A stretch of 64,000 bases of DNA from Rhynchopus sp. YZ270_cl-10 (Eukaryota; Euglenozoa; Diplonemea; Diplonemida; Diplonemidae). The first letter of the stretch is position 1; the number at the start of each line of letters is the position of its first letter. The notes beneath the pieces are model-generated. The model made no database searches. It had not been told where the DNA came from and saw nothing but the letters and a program-made list of their open reading frames with translations. The stretch spans positions 1,054,001 to 1,118,000 of the forward strand of contig OZ037864.1 of NCBI GenBank assembly GCA_964035575.1, written 5' to 3'. A program made the translations under genes and the position numbers. This document shows, piece by piece, positions 53,928-64,000 of this stretch.

Positions 53928-54652
53928 AGGCCTTTTGCTAACTTTGGGATTTTCCCCCTGAATGGCATGATGGTCAAAAAAAAATAATTTCCTGGAAAAA
54001 AAAGTACATTCCGAGCTTTCCCGCCTGGTGAAAGCGGTCGTCGCGCGCTTCGCGCGCGCCTCCCTGCCAGCCACAGGGTGGAGAGGCGAAGGGTCAGCTT
54101 TGCGAGATATAAACAAAAAACGGAATATAATCCTTTATTAACGGTCCTTGGTCTTGCGCCTTACGTACACTAACCGTACAAAATCAATACGTCTTCCAGA
54201 AGCAGGGGCTGTTGCAACGGTTGGGTTCCTTTGAAATAAGAATGGTCAATTTTTTGCAGCTTGGGTCAAGTTTCATTTCTGGCTGCAAAATGCAAGGGAA
54301 TCCCCTTAGACATTGTAAAATGGCACCGTAGGCAGGAAGAAAATAGCGTACAGCGAGCGCAGCGAGCAGAAAAATTGTAAGGTGTCATCGTGCCATCGTG
54401 CCATCGTGCCATCGTGCCATCGTGCCATCGTGCCATCGTGCCATCGTGCCATCGTGCCATCGTGCCATCGTGCCATCATGCCATCATGCCATCATGCCAT
54501 CATGCCATCTGGGGGGGAAATCCCCAGGTGATGGATAGCGAAAGCCCTGCCCCACCACCCCCCGTGGCATGATGGTGGCATGATGGAAAAAAAAATAAAA
54601 AACGCCCAAAAACGTGGCACGATGGCATGATGGTTAGCAAAAGGCCTGCCCA
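53928..54652. mobile_element. Foldback-like unit enclosing an octamer array
   Basis: CAGGCCTTTTGCTAAC near 53929 faces GTTAGCAAAAGGCCTG near 54634, with matching GGATGG/CCATCC next to them. GGCATGATGG motifs lie inside both ends, and a third, diverged GATAGCGAAAGCCCTG occurs near 54535. The octamer array sits in between. Boundaries are approximate and no protein is encoded. Confidence 0.5.
54385..54510 (+). repeat. Octamer tandem array, GCCATCGT, about 16 copies
   Basis: About eleven units of GCCATCGT run into about five of GCCATCAT. The minus strand reads as a MARWHDGT peptide repeat, but this only reflects the 8-bp period. Confidence 0.93.
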
Positions 54653-55270
54653 TCCACTTTGAAAAAAAAAAAAAAAAAAACACACAATGAACGAAAAATG
54701 AGGTAAAAAAAAATCACTTAGAAAATAATGAGTCACATTTTTTTGTTGTCGTGACAAATTAATTTAGTTACACCAAAAAATCTCGTTGAGAGGTGTATGC
54801 AAATTCGTCAGTTTTGTGTGGTCCAGCAAAACAAAAAGCAAAAAAAAAAAACACGGACGTCATAGATCGTATTGCGCCATGTATACATCTATACCCCCCC
54901 CTCCCCCAGAGAGATAACAATCAAAAAGGAAAATAAGAAATGTAGGGGATGATGGGATGGTGGGTGGGTGTGAGGAGGCAATACCTGTACCAACAATTTT
55001 TTTTTTCAAGAAAACAAAGTGCATCTGAGCAACAGTGTTCCTCCTGCCTTGGGCGTTTTGAACTGAGCTATACCATTTTTTTTCTGAGAGGGGAATACAA
55101 AAGATCATCTTTCAACCCCCCCCATTCCCCCCTTTTTTTCTCAGGTGGCTAAGATACAGCGGGCTTCCTGTCTGTAAATCAATAATGATCAAAAAAAAAT
55201 AAAGGTTTTTTCCCTCGCCCTGGGGGATTTTGATCCCCGGAAAATGAGTGGATTGAACGCACCTTGGGGT

Positions 55271-55385
55271 AATGGTGGCAGTATTGTGATGGGAGCCCAT
55301 TGGAATACGCAAAAATACATCACAATGTGTATTGCGATGTATTTTGCGTATTCCAATGGGCTCCCATCACAATACTGCCACCATT
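55271..55385. repeat. Long hairpin: 50-bp arms, 14-base loop
   Basis: The left arm starts AATGGTGGCAGTATTGTGAT. The right arm (55336-55385) is its complement, with one extra A in the left arm as the only difference. The loop is 55322-55335. Weaker pairing (GCACC facing GGTGC) extends outward. It could be a very recent inverted duplication, a foldback element or a small-RNA precursor. Confidence 0.9.
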
Positions 55386-56600
55386 GCTTTGTGGGTGCAT
55401 ATATCATGCATATATCATAATGATGCAATAAGGCAATAGTGGTAATCATCGCCTTCTTCAGAGCGACGCTATAAGGGCACCAGCTTTCCGATGTTTTTAA
55501 AGGAAGATGCTCCCCCCCCCATGTATTTTTTGCATATGGCAAACTACACAAATATTTCAGTAAATTTTATCAAAGGAGGAGAGGAAAAAAATGTGGAAAT
55601 AATGCTTTGTGCGTAGTTATCAAAGCACAACATTGTTCTCTCTTTTTTTTTTCCTCTCCAAAATTTCTTTTAAATATTGCTGCGAAGGCTTGCTAAGAGA
55701 AATAGTATTACCGGGTACGGTCGCCAAATTATCCCTCAAACAGGAGGATTTTGTGCAATCAAACGAAACAAATTTACCTACTCGATCCTACTATTTTTTT
55801 TTCTTCTTTTTTGCTTCCTCAAAGAGCATACAGCATTTTTTTTTTTTTTTACCGTTCTGTTTTTTTTTTTTAAACGAGATGACGATGTACAACTCCATCT
55901 TTCTTTTAAAAAAAAATCCTGAATATTTTAAAGTAACCCCTAGTAAGTGAACAGGGTGGTATCTTGAGGATCCTTCGATTCCCGAACCCCCCATCTATGT
56001 GGTGATTCAGACGGACAGCACCCCCCCCCACCCACCCCCCCGACCTTAATTCAAACACACGCATCACCCAATATGGGAAGGGGTAGTTTCCGTGACCCCG
56101 AACGCAAAAAAAAAGGTCAATTATCTCCCCTCTTTTTTTCAGCAAATTTTTGGTTTAAGTTCAAGCTGTAAAGAGAGAAAAAAAAAAAAACCATAACGCA
56201 ATCAAGTTTTCAAAGAACAAAAAAAAACGCCATAAAACAGCTGATGAGCCTCTGATACCCCGCAGAAAACTCCCCTCGCGTTTCCTTTTTATTTTCTTGC
56301 GCTACTCTTTTTGGTTCAAAAAAAATAACGTGCAATTAAAAAAGGGGGGGGGGATATTTGATGTACTCATCCTATGTTAACTCAACACAACCGTCACATC
56401 CGTGCTTCATGCCACAAACGAGAGTCAGGTGGGGTCGCGTCTTTAATTAGAAGACAGGGGTAATGTGGCTGCCTTGCCGAAGTTGTCCCCTCCCATCTCT
56501 TTATCACCACAAAAAAATGCAGAGGGGGTAACACACATCGTCGTCCCCTCACCCTCCCTCCTTTTAGAGGTTTTTTTCCCTTTTGGGGTTTCTTGCGCAA

Positions 56601-59600
56601 ATGGCTGTCCCGGCAGCACAGGAGTTTGCGAAGATGGGTGCCGTCGCATGGCAGGACCCGCTTCTGCAGGAGATGTGCGACCAGAATGGGATCAGCAAGG
56701 AGGACTTCATACACAACCGGCACCAGGTTGAGGGCTTTGAGCTCTTTTTGATGGGGCTTCCGACGATGAAGCCTGTGGTGTACTTTACAGGGCTTGTGAA
56801 ACTGCAGGTCATGCACCAAGATGTGCAGGTCATAGAGGGGCTTGAGGCCACGCCAAACCTGGAGTACCTTTGGCTCAATGAAAACAACATTACTCACATC
56901 CAGGGTCTGCATAACTGCACGAAGCTGAGGGAGCTGTATCTGTATTCGAATGGGATTTCGAAGATTGAGGGGTTGAGCAGGTTGACCGCGTTGGAGACGT
57001 TGTGGCTGCAGGACAACAACATACCAACGTTGGAGGGGCTGTCGAAGCTGAAGAACCTCAAGGTGCTGTGGATTGCGAGCAACAAGATCACTTCCATTGG
57101 GCACCACCTTGACGCGAACACGGCGCTCGAGGAGTTGAACCTGAGTGGCAACCTGATTGGGTCGTTCCGTGAGATCCCGCACCTCGACCGTCTGCCGCAG
57201 CTGACAACACTGTACTTTAATGACCCACACTTCGGCGACAACCCCATCTGCCAGCTCTGCAACTACCAAACATACACCCTCTACCACCTCAACCGCGTCA
57301 AGGTTCTCGACTATAACACAGTCTCCGAGGAGAACAGACAGTTCGCAGAAGCCACCTTCGTCAAGAAGAAGATGTACTACAACATGCGCATCAAGACGCT
57401 CCGTCGCAACACCAGCAACCTCGTCAAAAAGGCAGTCCAATTCCGCCAGACAAAGCTCTCCGAAGTGAACCTCTCCCTCAACGTCCTCATCCGCATGGCC
57501 AAAGAGCTTGAGCGTGAGCTTGCAGAGGCCCGCCGCTACCCCAGTGACTCCGCAGACAGCATACCCAAGCCAGACCTTGAGGCAAAGCTGTCGCAGGTCC
57601 GCAACATCACGCAGCAGAAGTACGGCGAAATCGAGCAGATCGACAGCAAATACACAAACATGAAGGAGACCATCGAGACCATCTCGCAGGACAACATCTC
57701 AAAGCTTCTTGTTGAACTGCAGACGGGAGGCAACATCCGTCTTGAAGAAGGCAAGCTCACCGATGTGTGGTACCAAAGCTGTGTGGACCTTGTGCGTTCG
57801 CGGTTCTTTGCTGCCGACTTTGAGCCCTTCGGCATCAAGGATGTGCGGATAACGAAGGTGACACGTGTGCACAACCGCTACCTGCGCAATCGTTTTGAGG
57901 ACCGCCTGGACCAGCTCGTGGACACAAGCAACCAAGCGTACAAGAAGGCGTTGGAGTACCTCTTCTACGGCGAGGACCCTGAGCTGCATGGAGAGCTCAC
58001 CAGCGCCATCGAGGCAGGCTTCCGCCCGCCACATGAGTACGAGGCTGCGAACAAGGACGGCGGTGTGCCGCTCACGAACTCTGTGTTCCTCTCGGAGCAG
58101 AACCGCCTCATCAAGCTCTTCAACCAGGGTGTGCTTGGCAACTCCAACCCCAACGCACGGCAGGACGGCCTCATGGGGCGGGTCCTCATTGCAAAGGTTT
58201 TCCTTGGCAAGTCCTCCCAAGAGCGTGCCGTCGACGCTGCGTGGCGTACCGAATCGAGCGACGGCAAGCCAGGCTTCGACCCGATCATCACACCCTCTAG
58301 CGCACCCCTGTCTGCGAAGATCAGACGCAAGGAGTACGCCGGCAACGTCGGCAGCGTCTACCGTGCGAAGCCTGGGGACTCCAAGCAGCGTGCATGGTTC
58401 TGCTTCGACCACGGGGTGATCCTCCCTGAGTACCTAGTAGAGTACATGTACGTGCCGCTTCCATCCACCTTCATGTCCGCACGTCTCAGCATCAGTTCGC
58501 TGATTGACTACTCAACGGACGACCGTCTCGATGAACTGCAAGACGTCATCAACAAGCTGGTCCCGACCAAGTCGGACCTGGACGCAACAGACATACGTTC
58601 GTATGCGCACTACTTCCTCTCATTCATCCACCAATGCAACACCATTGTGAGTGGCGACCGTGAGCTGAGCAGCGACCTGCTGTCGTCGTCGCCTATCCCG
58701 AAGCAGCGCCCGAAGGTGTCTGCTATTGACGCAGACTACGTGAAGAAGTGCGCGCATGTAGAGGGGCTTGTTGAGGTCAACTATCTGAACCTGTTTGGGA
58801 ACCACATCCGCAAGATTGAGGTGGTGCCGCAGTGTGTCAACATTAGACAGCTTGTGTTGTCTTTTAACGAGATCCAACGTATTGAGGGGCTGCACGACCT
58901 GCCGCACCTGGAGCACTTGGACTTGTCGTTCAACTTGATCAAACGCGTTGAAGGCCTGACGAACCTACCCTCTCTCACACGCCTCGAGCTCAACAACAAC
59001 CTTGTCTACCGTCTCGAGGACGTGAACGTCATCAAGAAGTGCATCCCCTCTGTCACAGACCTTAGCCTGCAAAACAACGTCATCTGCGACGTCAAATCGT
59101 ACAAATACATTGTACTCAGAAGGGTCCCAGGGCTCAGCTTCTTGGACGGTAAGTCTGTCACAGCTCAAGACGTATGCAAAGCAAAACGTTCCCTCCCACC
59201 ACCCCCACCACCCTACCCCCACTACCCCCACCTCTCCCAACCCACAGATCCGTATGGCGCAGGACAAACTCTCCTCCATGTCGCCGCTTCTCGTTGCAAA
59301 CCACACCCACACACAGCCGGTATGGAATAAACACCTTTTTTGACAACCCTCAAATCTCTCTTTTCAGACTCTCGGATGGGCGTTGAGCCTGCAACCAAAT
59401 CTAGGCTGCGGCGGGGACGGTGCGAACACTATGCACTGGAAAGAGGCTATGTCACAGGGGAACAAGGTTGACTCCGATTCCGACGACGACCGCGAACGCG
59501 AGAGGGAACGCGAGAGGGAGCGGGATGCGGAGTACAGTGGGTCGGACGATGAGCGGGCAGAACCCAGCCCTCTCTCACGCCGGGAGGAGCTGATTCTGAG

Positions 59601-61627
59601 CAAAGCTGTTGAGGTGAACTGCCCGAAGCTGCGGATTCGCCGCATTGAAAACCTTGAAAAATGCAGAGACATCAGGAGGCTCAACCTCAGCGACAATGAG
59701 ATCAACCGGATTGAAGGCATTGAAAACTGTCCGAAGCTTGAGGAGCTATATCTCGACGACAACCGCATCATCAAAATCGAGAACCTCTCCCTTCTGACAA
59801 ACATCCGCAAGCTCGAACTCGGGAAAAACAAAATCAACAAAATCGAAGGCCTAGAGGGCCTGCCCTTCCTCTGCCAGGTTAGTCTCGAGGACAATGACAT
59901 CTACACCCTCAACGGCATTCAGAAGATCCCTAACCTCATGGAACTCTACATCGGCAACAACAAGATCGACAACCTAAACGAAATACACTACCTTCGTGAC
60001 ATCCCGAAACTCATCATTGTGGACCTCAGCGGCAACCCGCTGTGCCAGGAGAACGACTACCGTCTCTTCACGATATTCAACCTCAAGAAGCTTAAGGTCC
60101 TAGACGGCGTCAGCATCGATGCAACTGAGAGTCTCCGCGCCAAGGAGGCCTTCGCAGGGAAGATGAGCCCCGAGCTTCTCACAGAAAAGGTCGGCAAGAT
60201 GAACGACTGGCACAGCGTGACCGAGCTGAACCTCTCTGGGTGCAGCATCAGAGAGGTCTCACTGTTGGAGCACTTCCCCAGTCTGTTGCACCTCAAGTGC
60301 GACCATAATTTGCTTGCAGACCTTTCAGGTCTAAAAGGCTGCACCTCGCTTCTCTCACTTAACCTCAACTCCAACCGCATTTCATGCGATGTCAGCAAAG
60401 GGCACCCGCCTTTGGGGAAATGCTTAGAGCAAATGCAGTCCCTGGAATCGCTTTCCCTGGAGGGCAACCAGATTGCTTCTATTAGCGGGCTTGTGCTAAA
60501 GCTGCCGAACCTTCGCTTTTTGAACATCAGAGGAAACGATATTACTCGTGTCGACGGTTTGGAGCATCTCCCACAGCTGTGTGATCTCATTCTTGATCGT
60601 AATAAGATCCGTGGCTTTGACGAACGTTCCTTCACAGGTTGTCATTGCCTGCGTGATTTGCGGGCAGAAGAGAATATGATCAAACAGCTCGACCACCTAA
60701 GGCATCTGCCAAACCTCAACAGGCTGTACCTCACCTCGAATCGCATCAGCGATTTGCAGGAGTTGGAGAAGCTGGATGGGTTGGACCGGCTGTCGGAGGC
60801 ATACCTGACGGGGAACGCTGTTGCGCGGAAGACGTTGTACCGTCCGACGTTGATCCACCGCCTACCGAACTGCGTCATCATTGACGGGCGCGAGGTGCTG
60901 CCCGAAGAAAAGGAGAAGGCGGACCTCTTCTTCAACCAAGAGTACTGCTCCTACCAGCACCCGCCCAACGTCTACACCGACCGCCCTGCCGTGGTCTCCT
61001 CGCAGCAGGCAGCCATGGGAAGCAAGGGTGCCGTCAAGCTTGTCTCCTTCGAATACCACGACACCGCCTCCCCCGCACCGCTCTACCACTGCCAGACCGA
61101 TACAAGCAAGGTCCAGGGCTCCTCCTTCAACCAGAGAACCCGTCCAAGCGCTCAGCATCAACAGGTATGGTGTTCTTTCCTGGTTGGGGAGCAAAAAACA
61201 GTGGAGATTGCACAACTGTGGCAACACAACCGAGGCAACTACACTCCAACAATTTATCAAAAAACAAAGATGAATGCACCTTGGATAAAAAAAAATCTCC
61301 CATTTGTCACAGCAAGCGGCTACCGGACGCACAACGCTCCTGCGAACAAACAGCGCAGACGGGACGGCCAGGATAGGTATGTATACCATAGCATGTCGAA
61401 GAGAGCTCCCCCCCTATTGCATCACCCCTCTACCCCTCATAACTCTAGGTGACTTCCATCCTGCTGGTGTGTGGCCATCTGCGACTGGTGCATCAAGACC
61501 TGCACAGGTGAGGTCCCAGCCAAAGCTGGGCAGGCAAAGGGCGTCTCTTCAAGGGTATGTCTCCAGAAGCAATAGGTTTAAAGTAAAGGGGGGGGACATT
61601 ACACATCCACCATACAGGCAGAAGTAA
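56601..61627 (+). CDS. LRRC9: LRRC9-like leucine-rich repeat protein
   Basis: Five exons (56601-59171, 59248-59319, 59368-61164, 61313-61376, 61449-61627) give about 1560 residues, close to the vertebrate family. The N-terminal SDS22-like LRRs (about 60-240, with LYLYSNGISKIEGL) lead to NDP.FGDNPICQLCNY and MYYNMRIKTLRR, both LRRC9 signatures. The middle carries KVFLG.S and WFCFDHGVILPEYLVEY. A second LRR block starts near 715 and a third near 960, ending RGFDERSFTG, LRAEENMIKQL and PNCVIIDGREVLP. A charged RERERERERE stretch (about 900) separates blocks. ATG 56601 is the first in frame after the C/T-rich leader. The first donor is taken as GTATGC at 59172, not the stronger GTAAGT at 59149, because it preserves LDGKSVTAQD. 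The fourth intron holds a repeat B copy. The last two exons are less certain. The family is linked to cilia. Confidence 0.87.
61198..61262 (+). repeat. Repeat B copy (in LRRC9 intron)
   Basis: ACAGTGGAGATTGCACAACT, then GTGGCAACACAACCGAGGCA and CCAACAATTTATCAA. It fills almost half of the 148-nt intron 61165-61312. Confidence 0.85.
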
Positions 61628-62351
61628 TTCGAGATCGATAGATTTATGACCTCGTGACCTTTTTGCTTTTCTTGGGCGAAAAAAGCCCCTAAATATATTT
61701 TTTTAAAAAGACGCACATTGTTCTCAAGGGCTGAGGTGGGGGGAGGGGGGTTTTTTTTCTGATTGTTGCAACTCTCCGGTCTCATTCTCCCCGCCTTACC
61801 CCCTCTTTTTTTTGGTATTTTTCGTGCAGCTGTCTTTTCTCAGAGCATTGCACAGCAAGGAGTTTCCTGTAAAAGAAAGGCCAAAATACTCATTCAATCC
61901 AAGTGAAATTCCTTTTAAAAAAGGGGGGGGGAAGCGAAGGGGTCACCGAATACTGTTCACACTCTGGCAATGAGCTGTGCGTTCCTAATGTTGAGGTCTT
62001 AACTCCAATCCAGACCATTGTGCGCAAAACCAAACTCCCTCCCCCCCCATTTCCTCTCAAAAAATATGAGAGCAGAATTTAAAGCCTGGAGATCTTAGAT
62101 CGTTTTCAATTTTTTTCTTCATTTTTTCAAAAAAAACAATAACAAATTATTAAGGGCACATTTGTGCAGACGGGTGGGCTGGGAGGGAAGTAACACGCGT
62201 GGTGATACACGTTGACAACACTAGAGTCCTACTCTTTATTTTTTTTATTTTTTTTGAAAAAAAAAATCATGTGCGGACCACTGCTGGGGTGATCGCAGTG
62301 CCGAATTATTCTTTAAAGACCACAGAAAGAAAACTGATGAAACCTTTGAAA

Positions 62352-62382
62352 ATATGTGCACACAAGAGGCACAGCCATCTTG
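62352..62382 (+). repeat. Repeat E copy
   Basis: ATATGTGCACACAAGAGGCA then CAGCCATCTTG. Confidence 0.5.
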
Positions 62383-62656
62383 ATAGGTTTCTTGTTTGTG
62401 TCGTGTTATTATGCCTCTCATGGACATAGAGTATCCAGTAGAATATTATTTATTTTGTTTATAAGTGAAGCGAGAGGCGGACATCTTCCCAACTTTTCTT
62501 TGTTTTTACCTAGAAGGTTGCAATTAACTGAGAGAACGAGAGAGAAATAAAACCATTTTGTTAGGAATGTCCCTAAAAAAAAAAATAGATTATTTTTGTT
62601 TTTATGTAGCACATGCAGAAGCGGGTCCGGGGGGGTGGGGTTTACTTTTGGCATTT

Positions 62657-62742
62657 ACTCTCTGGGGTTCGATAACCCGCGGGAGAACCAGTGTCTGCGT
62701 CTGCCAATGAACGGTGAGGCGTTTTCAACTTCTCTTTACTTC
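62657..62742 (+). repeat. Repeat C copy
   Basis: CTCTCTGGGGTTCGATAACC, CGCGGGAGAACCAGTGTCTG, then AATGAACGGTGAGGCGTTTT and CAACTTCTC. It is the cleanest copy of the family here. Confidence 0.8.
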
Positions 62743-62972
62743 ACTTCTTCAAAGAGGGGACTGCAATCCGTTTTCCTTGATGTCACTTTCACACTTTTTA
62801 TGTTGTCTTTTACACAGTTTTTGGAAGCACAACTTTCTAAGCCCAGCCCCATTGTGTACTTTTTTTTGGTGTGAATGCTAAAGAAAGCGTAAAACGAGGG
62901 AGAAAACGGGACAGGTGTCGCCGTGGTTATTTTTGTCCCTGCCCCCTTCTGGACTTATAAAATGCAAATGCT

Positions 62973-63412
62973 TTAACCCTATACACCCCAAGCTATGTTT
63001 CCAAGCCACTTTTGGTTCTTGGTTTTTTGGTCTCTCCAACCGGTAAAGGGACCCGGATGCATATATTTTGATCGCAAAATCGAGCAAAAAGTCCTAGTAG
63101 TACCCAACTTATATGAGTGCAGCTCTGTTAGCACTGAAACACCACTAAAAAGGGGCGCTTTTTCACGATCTGGGCATCTCCTGAAGTCGAAAAACCCCAA
63201 TGGGAACGACCCTGTGACCCGAAAATCCATGAAAAAAGCACCCCGAAATATGAAAAAAAACAGTGAAAATCCGGCGCTACATACATACATGAAAGATCGG
63301 TGCAAACTATTGCCACATAAAAAATGTTTTTACGAAAATGAGTTGAACCTGTCTCAAAGCATGGCGTCATTTCGAAAGCCACTGACGTGGCGCTTGGGGT
63401 ATAGGGGTTTAA
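62973..63412. mobile_element. piggyBac-like MITE, about 440 bp
   Basis: The left end reads TTAA then CCCTATACACCCCAAGC. The right end reads GCTTGGGGTATAGGGG then TTTAA. The termini are inverted copies with small differences, and the TTAA site plus CCC start are typical of piggyBac-type elements. No transposase is inside. One extra T at the right edge weakens the exact TTAA duplication. Confidence 0.65.
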
Positions 63413-63876
63413 AAAAAAATCAAAATAACAGTCTCATACAACTTTCAGCCCCCTTTTTCGTCACTACGCGCTTGATGTGTAGGGCTCATTTTTTTTTTTT
63501 ATACTATTTTTTTCTTTGTTTATTCTCTGTTGGATTAGTGTAGCTGCTACGCAAGCAGTCTGCACTATCCAAAAATGCTTTTTTTTAGAAGGACGCTGTG
63601 CCCTATTATCCAATTCTGCTTTTCAAAGTTTTCTTTGAAGAACTACGGTCTTGCTTCTGATCTGTGTTTTTTTATTTATCCCCTCCTTCATTCCACCCCA
63701 CTCCCCATTTCCAAATACAAAAACCCTCCTCCTTCTCCTCTCCTGATCCGAATTATAATTCAAAAAAATGCTGCCCTTTCTCTTTTTTGTGCAGAGGTGG
63801 TTTGCATACCAACTGTCCCCTTTTTTTCACCTTTTTCAAACAGAAAACACAAAAAGAAAAACACAAAAAAGGTAAA

Positions 63877-64000
63877 ATGGACTCCGACAGACAAATCTCG
63901 CAGATGAAGCAGTTCATTCTGAGCGAGGCAAAGGAGAAGGCAGAAGAAATTAAAACGAAGGCCGACAACGAGGCGTACGCGTGGAGAAACGAGACCTCGA
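63877..64000 (+). CDS. VMA4: V-type H+-ATPase subunit E, 5' end (runs off window)
   Basis: The first 41 residues read MDSDRQISQMKQFILSEAKE, then KAEEIKTKADNEAYAWRNET. This is the start of the V-ATPase peripheral-stalk subunit E, whose N-terminus has QI..M..FI..EA.EKAEEI..KA. The subunit forms the stator with subunit G and couples the V1 ATPase to the V0 proton channel on acidic organelles. The ATG follows an A-rich leader (AAAAAAGGTAAA) after a C/T-rich stretch. Only the helical N-terminus is visible, and introns downstream cannot be judged. Confidence 0.88.
   Translation, partial: MDSDRQISQMKQFILSEAKEKAEEIKTKADNEAYAWRNETS

Larger units (their letters stand above)
48896..56600. other. 7.7-kb AT-rich spacer
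   Basis: No supported gene. Contains repeat A and E copies, a partial repeat B, a hAT-type MITE, an octamer array with foldback flanks, a 115-bp hairpin and several microsatellites, including CT repeats at 51117-51155, a TTTTC array at 53402-53437 and TTTTA runs near 52640. Confidence 0.75.
61628..63876. other. Spacer before V-ATPase subunit E
   Basis: AT-rich, with repeat E (62352-62382), repeat C (62657-62742), a TTAA-flanked TIR element (62973-63412) and a small nested hairpin near 63532-63571. C/T-rich before the next gene. No other coding signal. Confidence 0.7.

Noticed and set aside
54266-54460. MARWHDGT-repeat protein on the minus strand
   Set aside because: A pure product of the 8-bp tandem array read in a fixed frame; no gene context.
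54385-54510. CRISPR-like array
   Set aside because: Direct 8-bp tandem units without spacers.
59149-59150. GTAAGT donor in the LRRC9 gene
   Set aside because: Although nearer to consensus, it gives a poor continuation. The donor at 59172 keeps LDGKSVTAQD followed by IRMAQDKLSS.
59383-59460. Separate second LRR gene starting at 59383
   Set aside because: Exons at 59248 and 59368 connect it to the upstream LRR gene in frame, and the whole matches LRRC9 order.

Overview
The window looks like nuclear DNA of a eukaryotic microbe, probably a flagellated protist. It has short GT-AG introns, eukaryote-only protein families (TSG101/VPS23, animal-type transglutaminase, a MAP3K-like kinase, V-ATPase subunit E) and an LRRC9-type protein, a family linked to cilia. 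Coding DNA is GC-richer. Non-coding DNA is AT-rich and full of long A and T runs. I could not assign the lineage. All twelve confident genes lie on the + strand, and most carry zero to two introns near their ends.

Layout. 1-1725: 3' end of an HSP70 gene. 1726-6586: repeat-rich spacer with a 26-bp-TIR element. 6587-10106: TSG101/VPS23 with a CUE-like C-terminus. 11086-12609: WW-like/zinc-finger protein. 13950-16241: DUF924 fused to a TilS-like PP-loop ATPase. 16533-18842: secreted transglutaminase. 18843-21469: spacer with decayed coding remnants. 21470-22006: small unknown gene. 22089-23058: secreted parvulin-type prolyl isomerase. 23656-36137: giant 4128-residue DUF3638/DUF3645 ATPase with thioredoxin, UBA and RanBP2 zinc-finger modules. 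37931-40423: membrane-anchored MAP3K-like kinase. 40424-48097: spacer with a transposon, LSU rRNA fragments and a 247-bp tandem repeat. 48098-48895: coiled-coil protein. 48896-56600: spacer with a hAT MITE, an octamer array and a long hairpin. 56601-61627: LRRC9 homologue in five exons. 63877-end: start of V-ATPase subunit E.

The genes do not form an operon or one pathway. Several fit protein quality control and membrane traffic: HSP70, the UBA/zinc-finger giant, TSG101, the secreted isomerase and V-ATPase. The most unusual feature is the non-coding DNA. Several short dispersed repeat families occur in introns and spacers. Every copy I found lies on the same strand as the genes. Two families start with an AG/GT edge like a splice donor, and three share a CACGAGAGG core followed by a T-rich tail. 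Added to these are at least five TIR elements, one with a perfect 8-bp target duplication.
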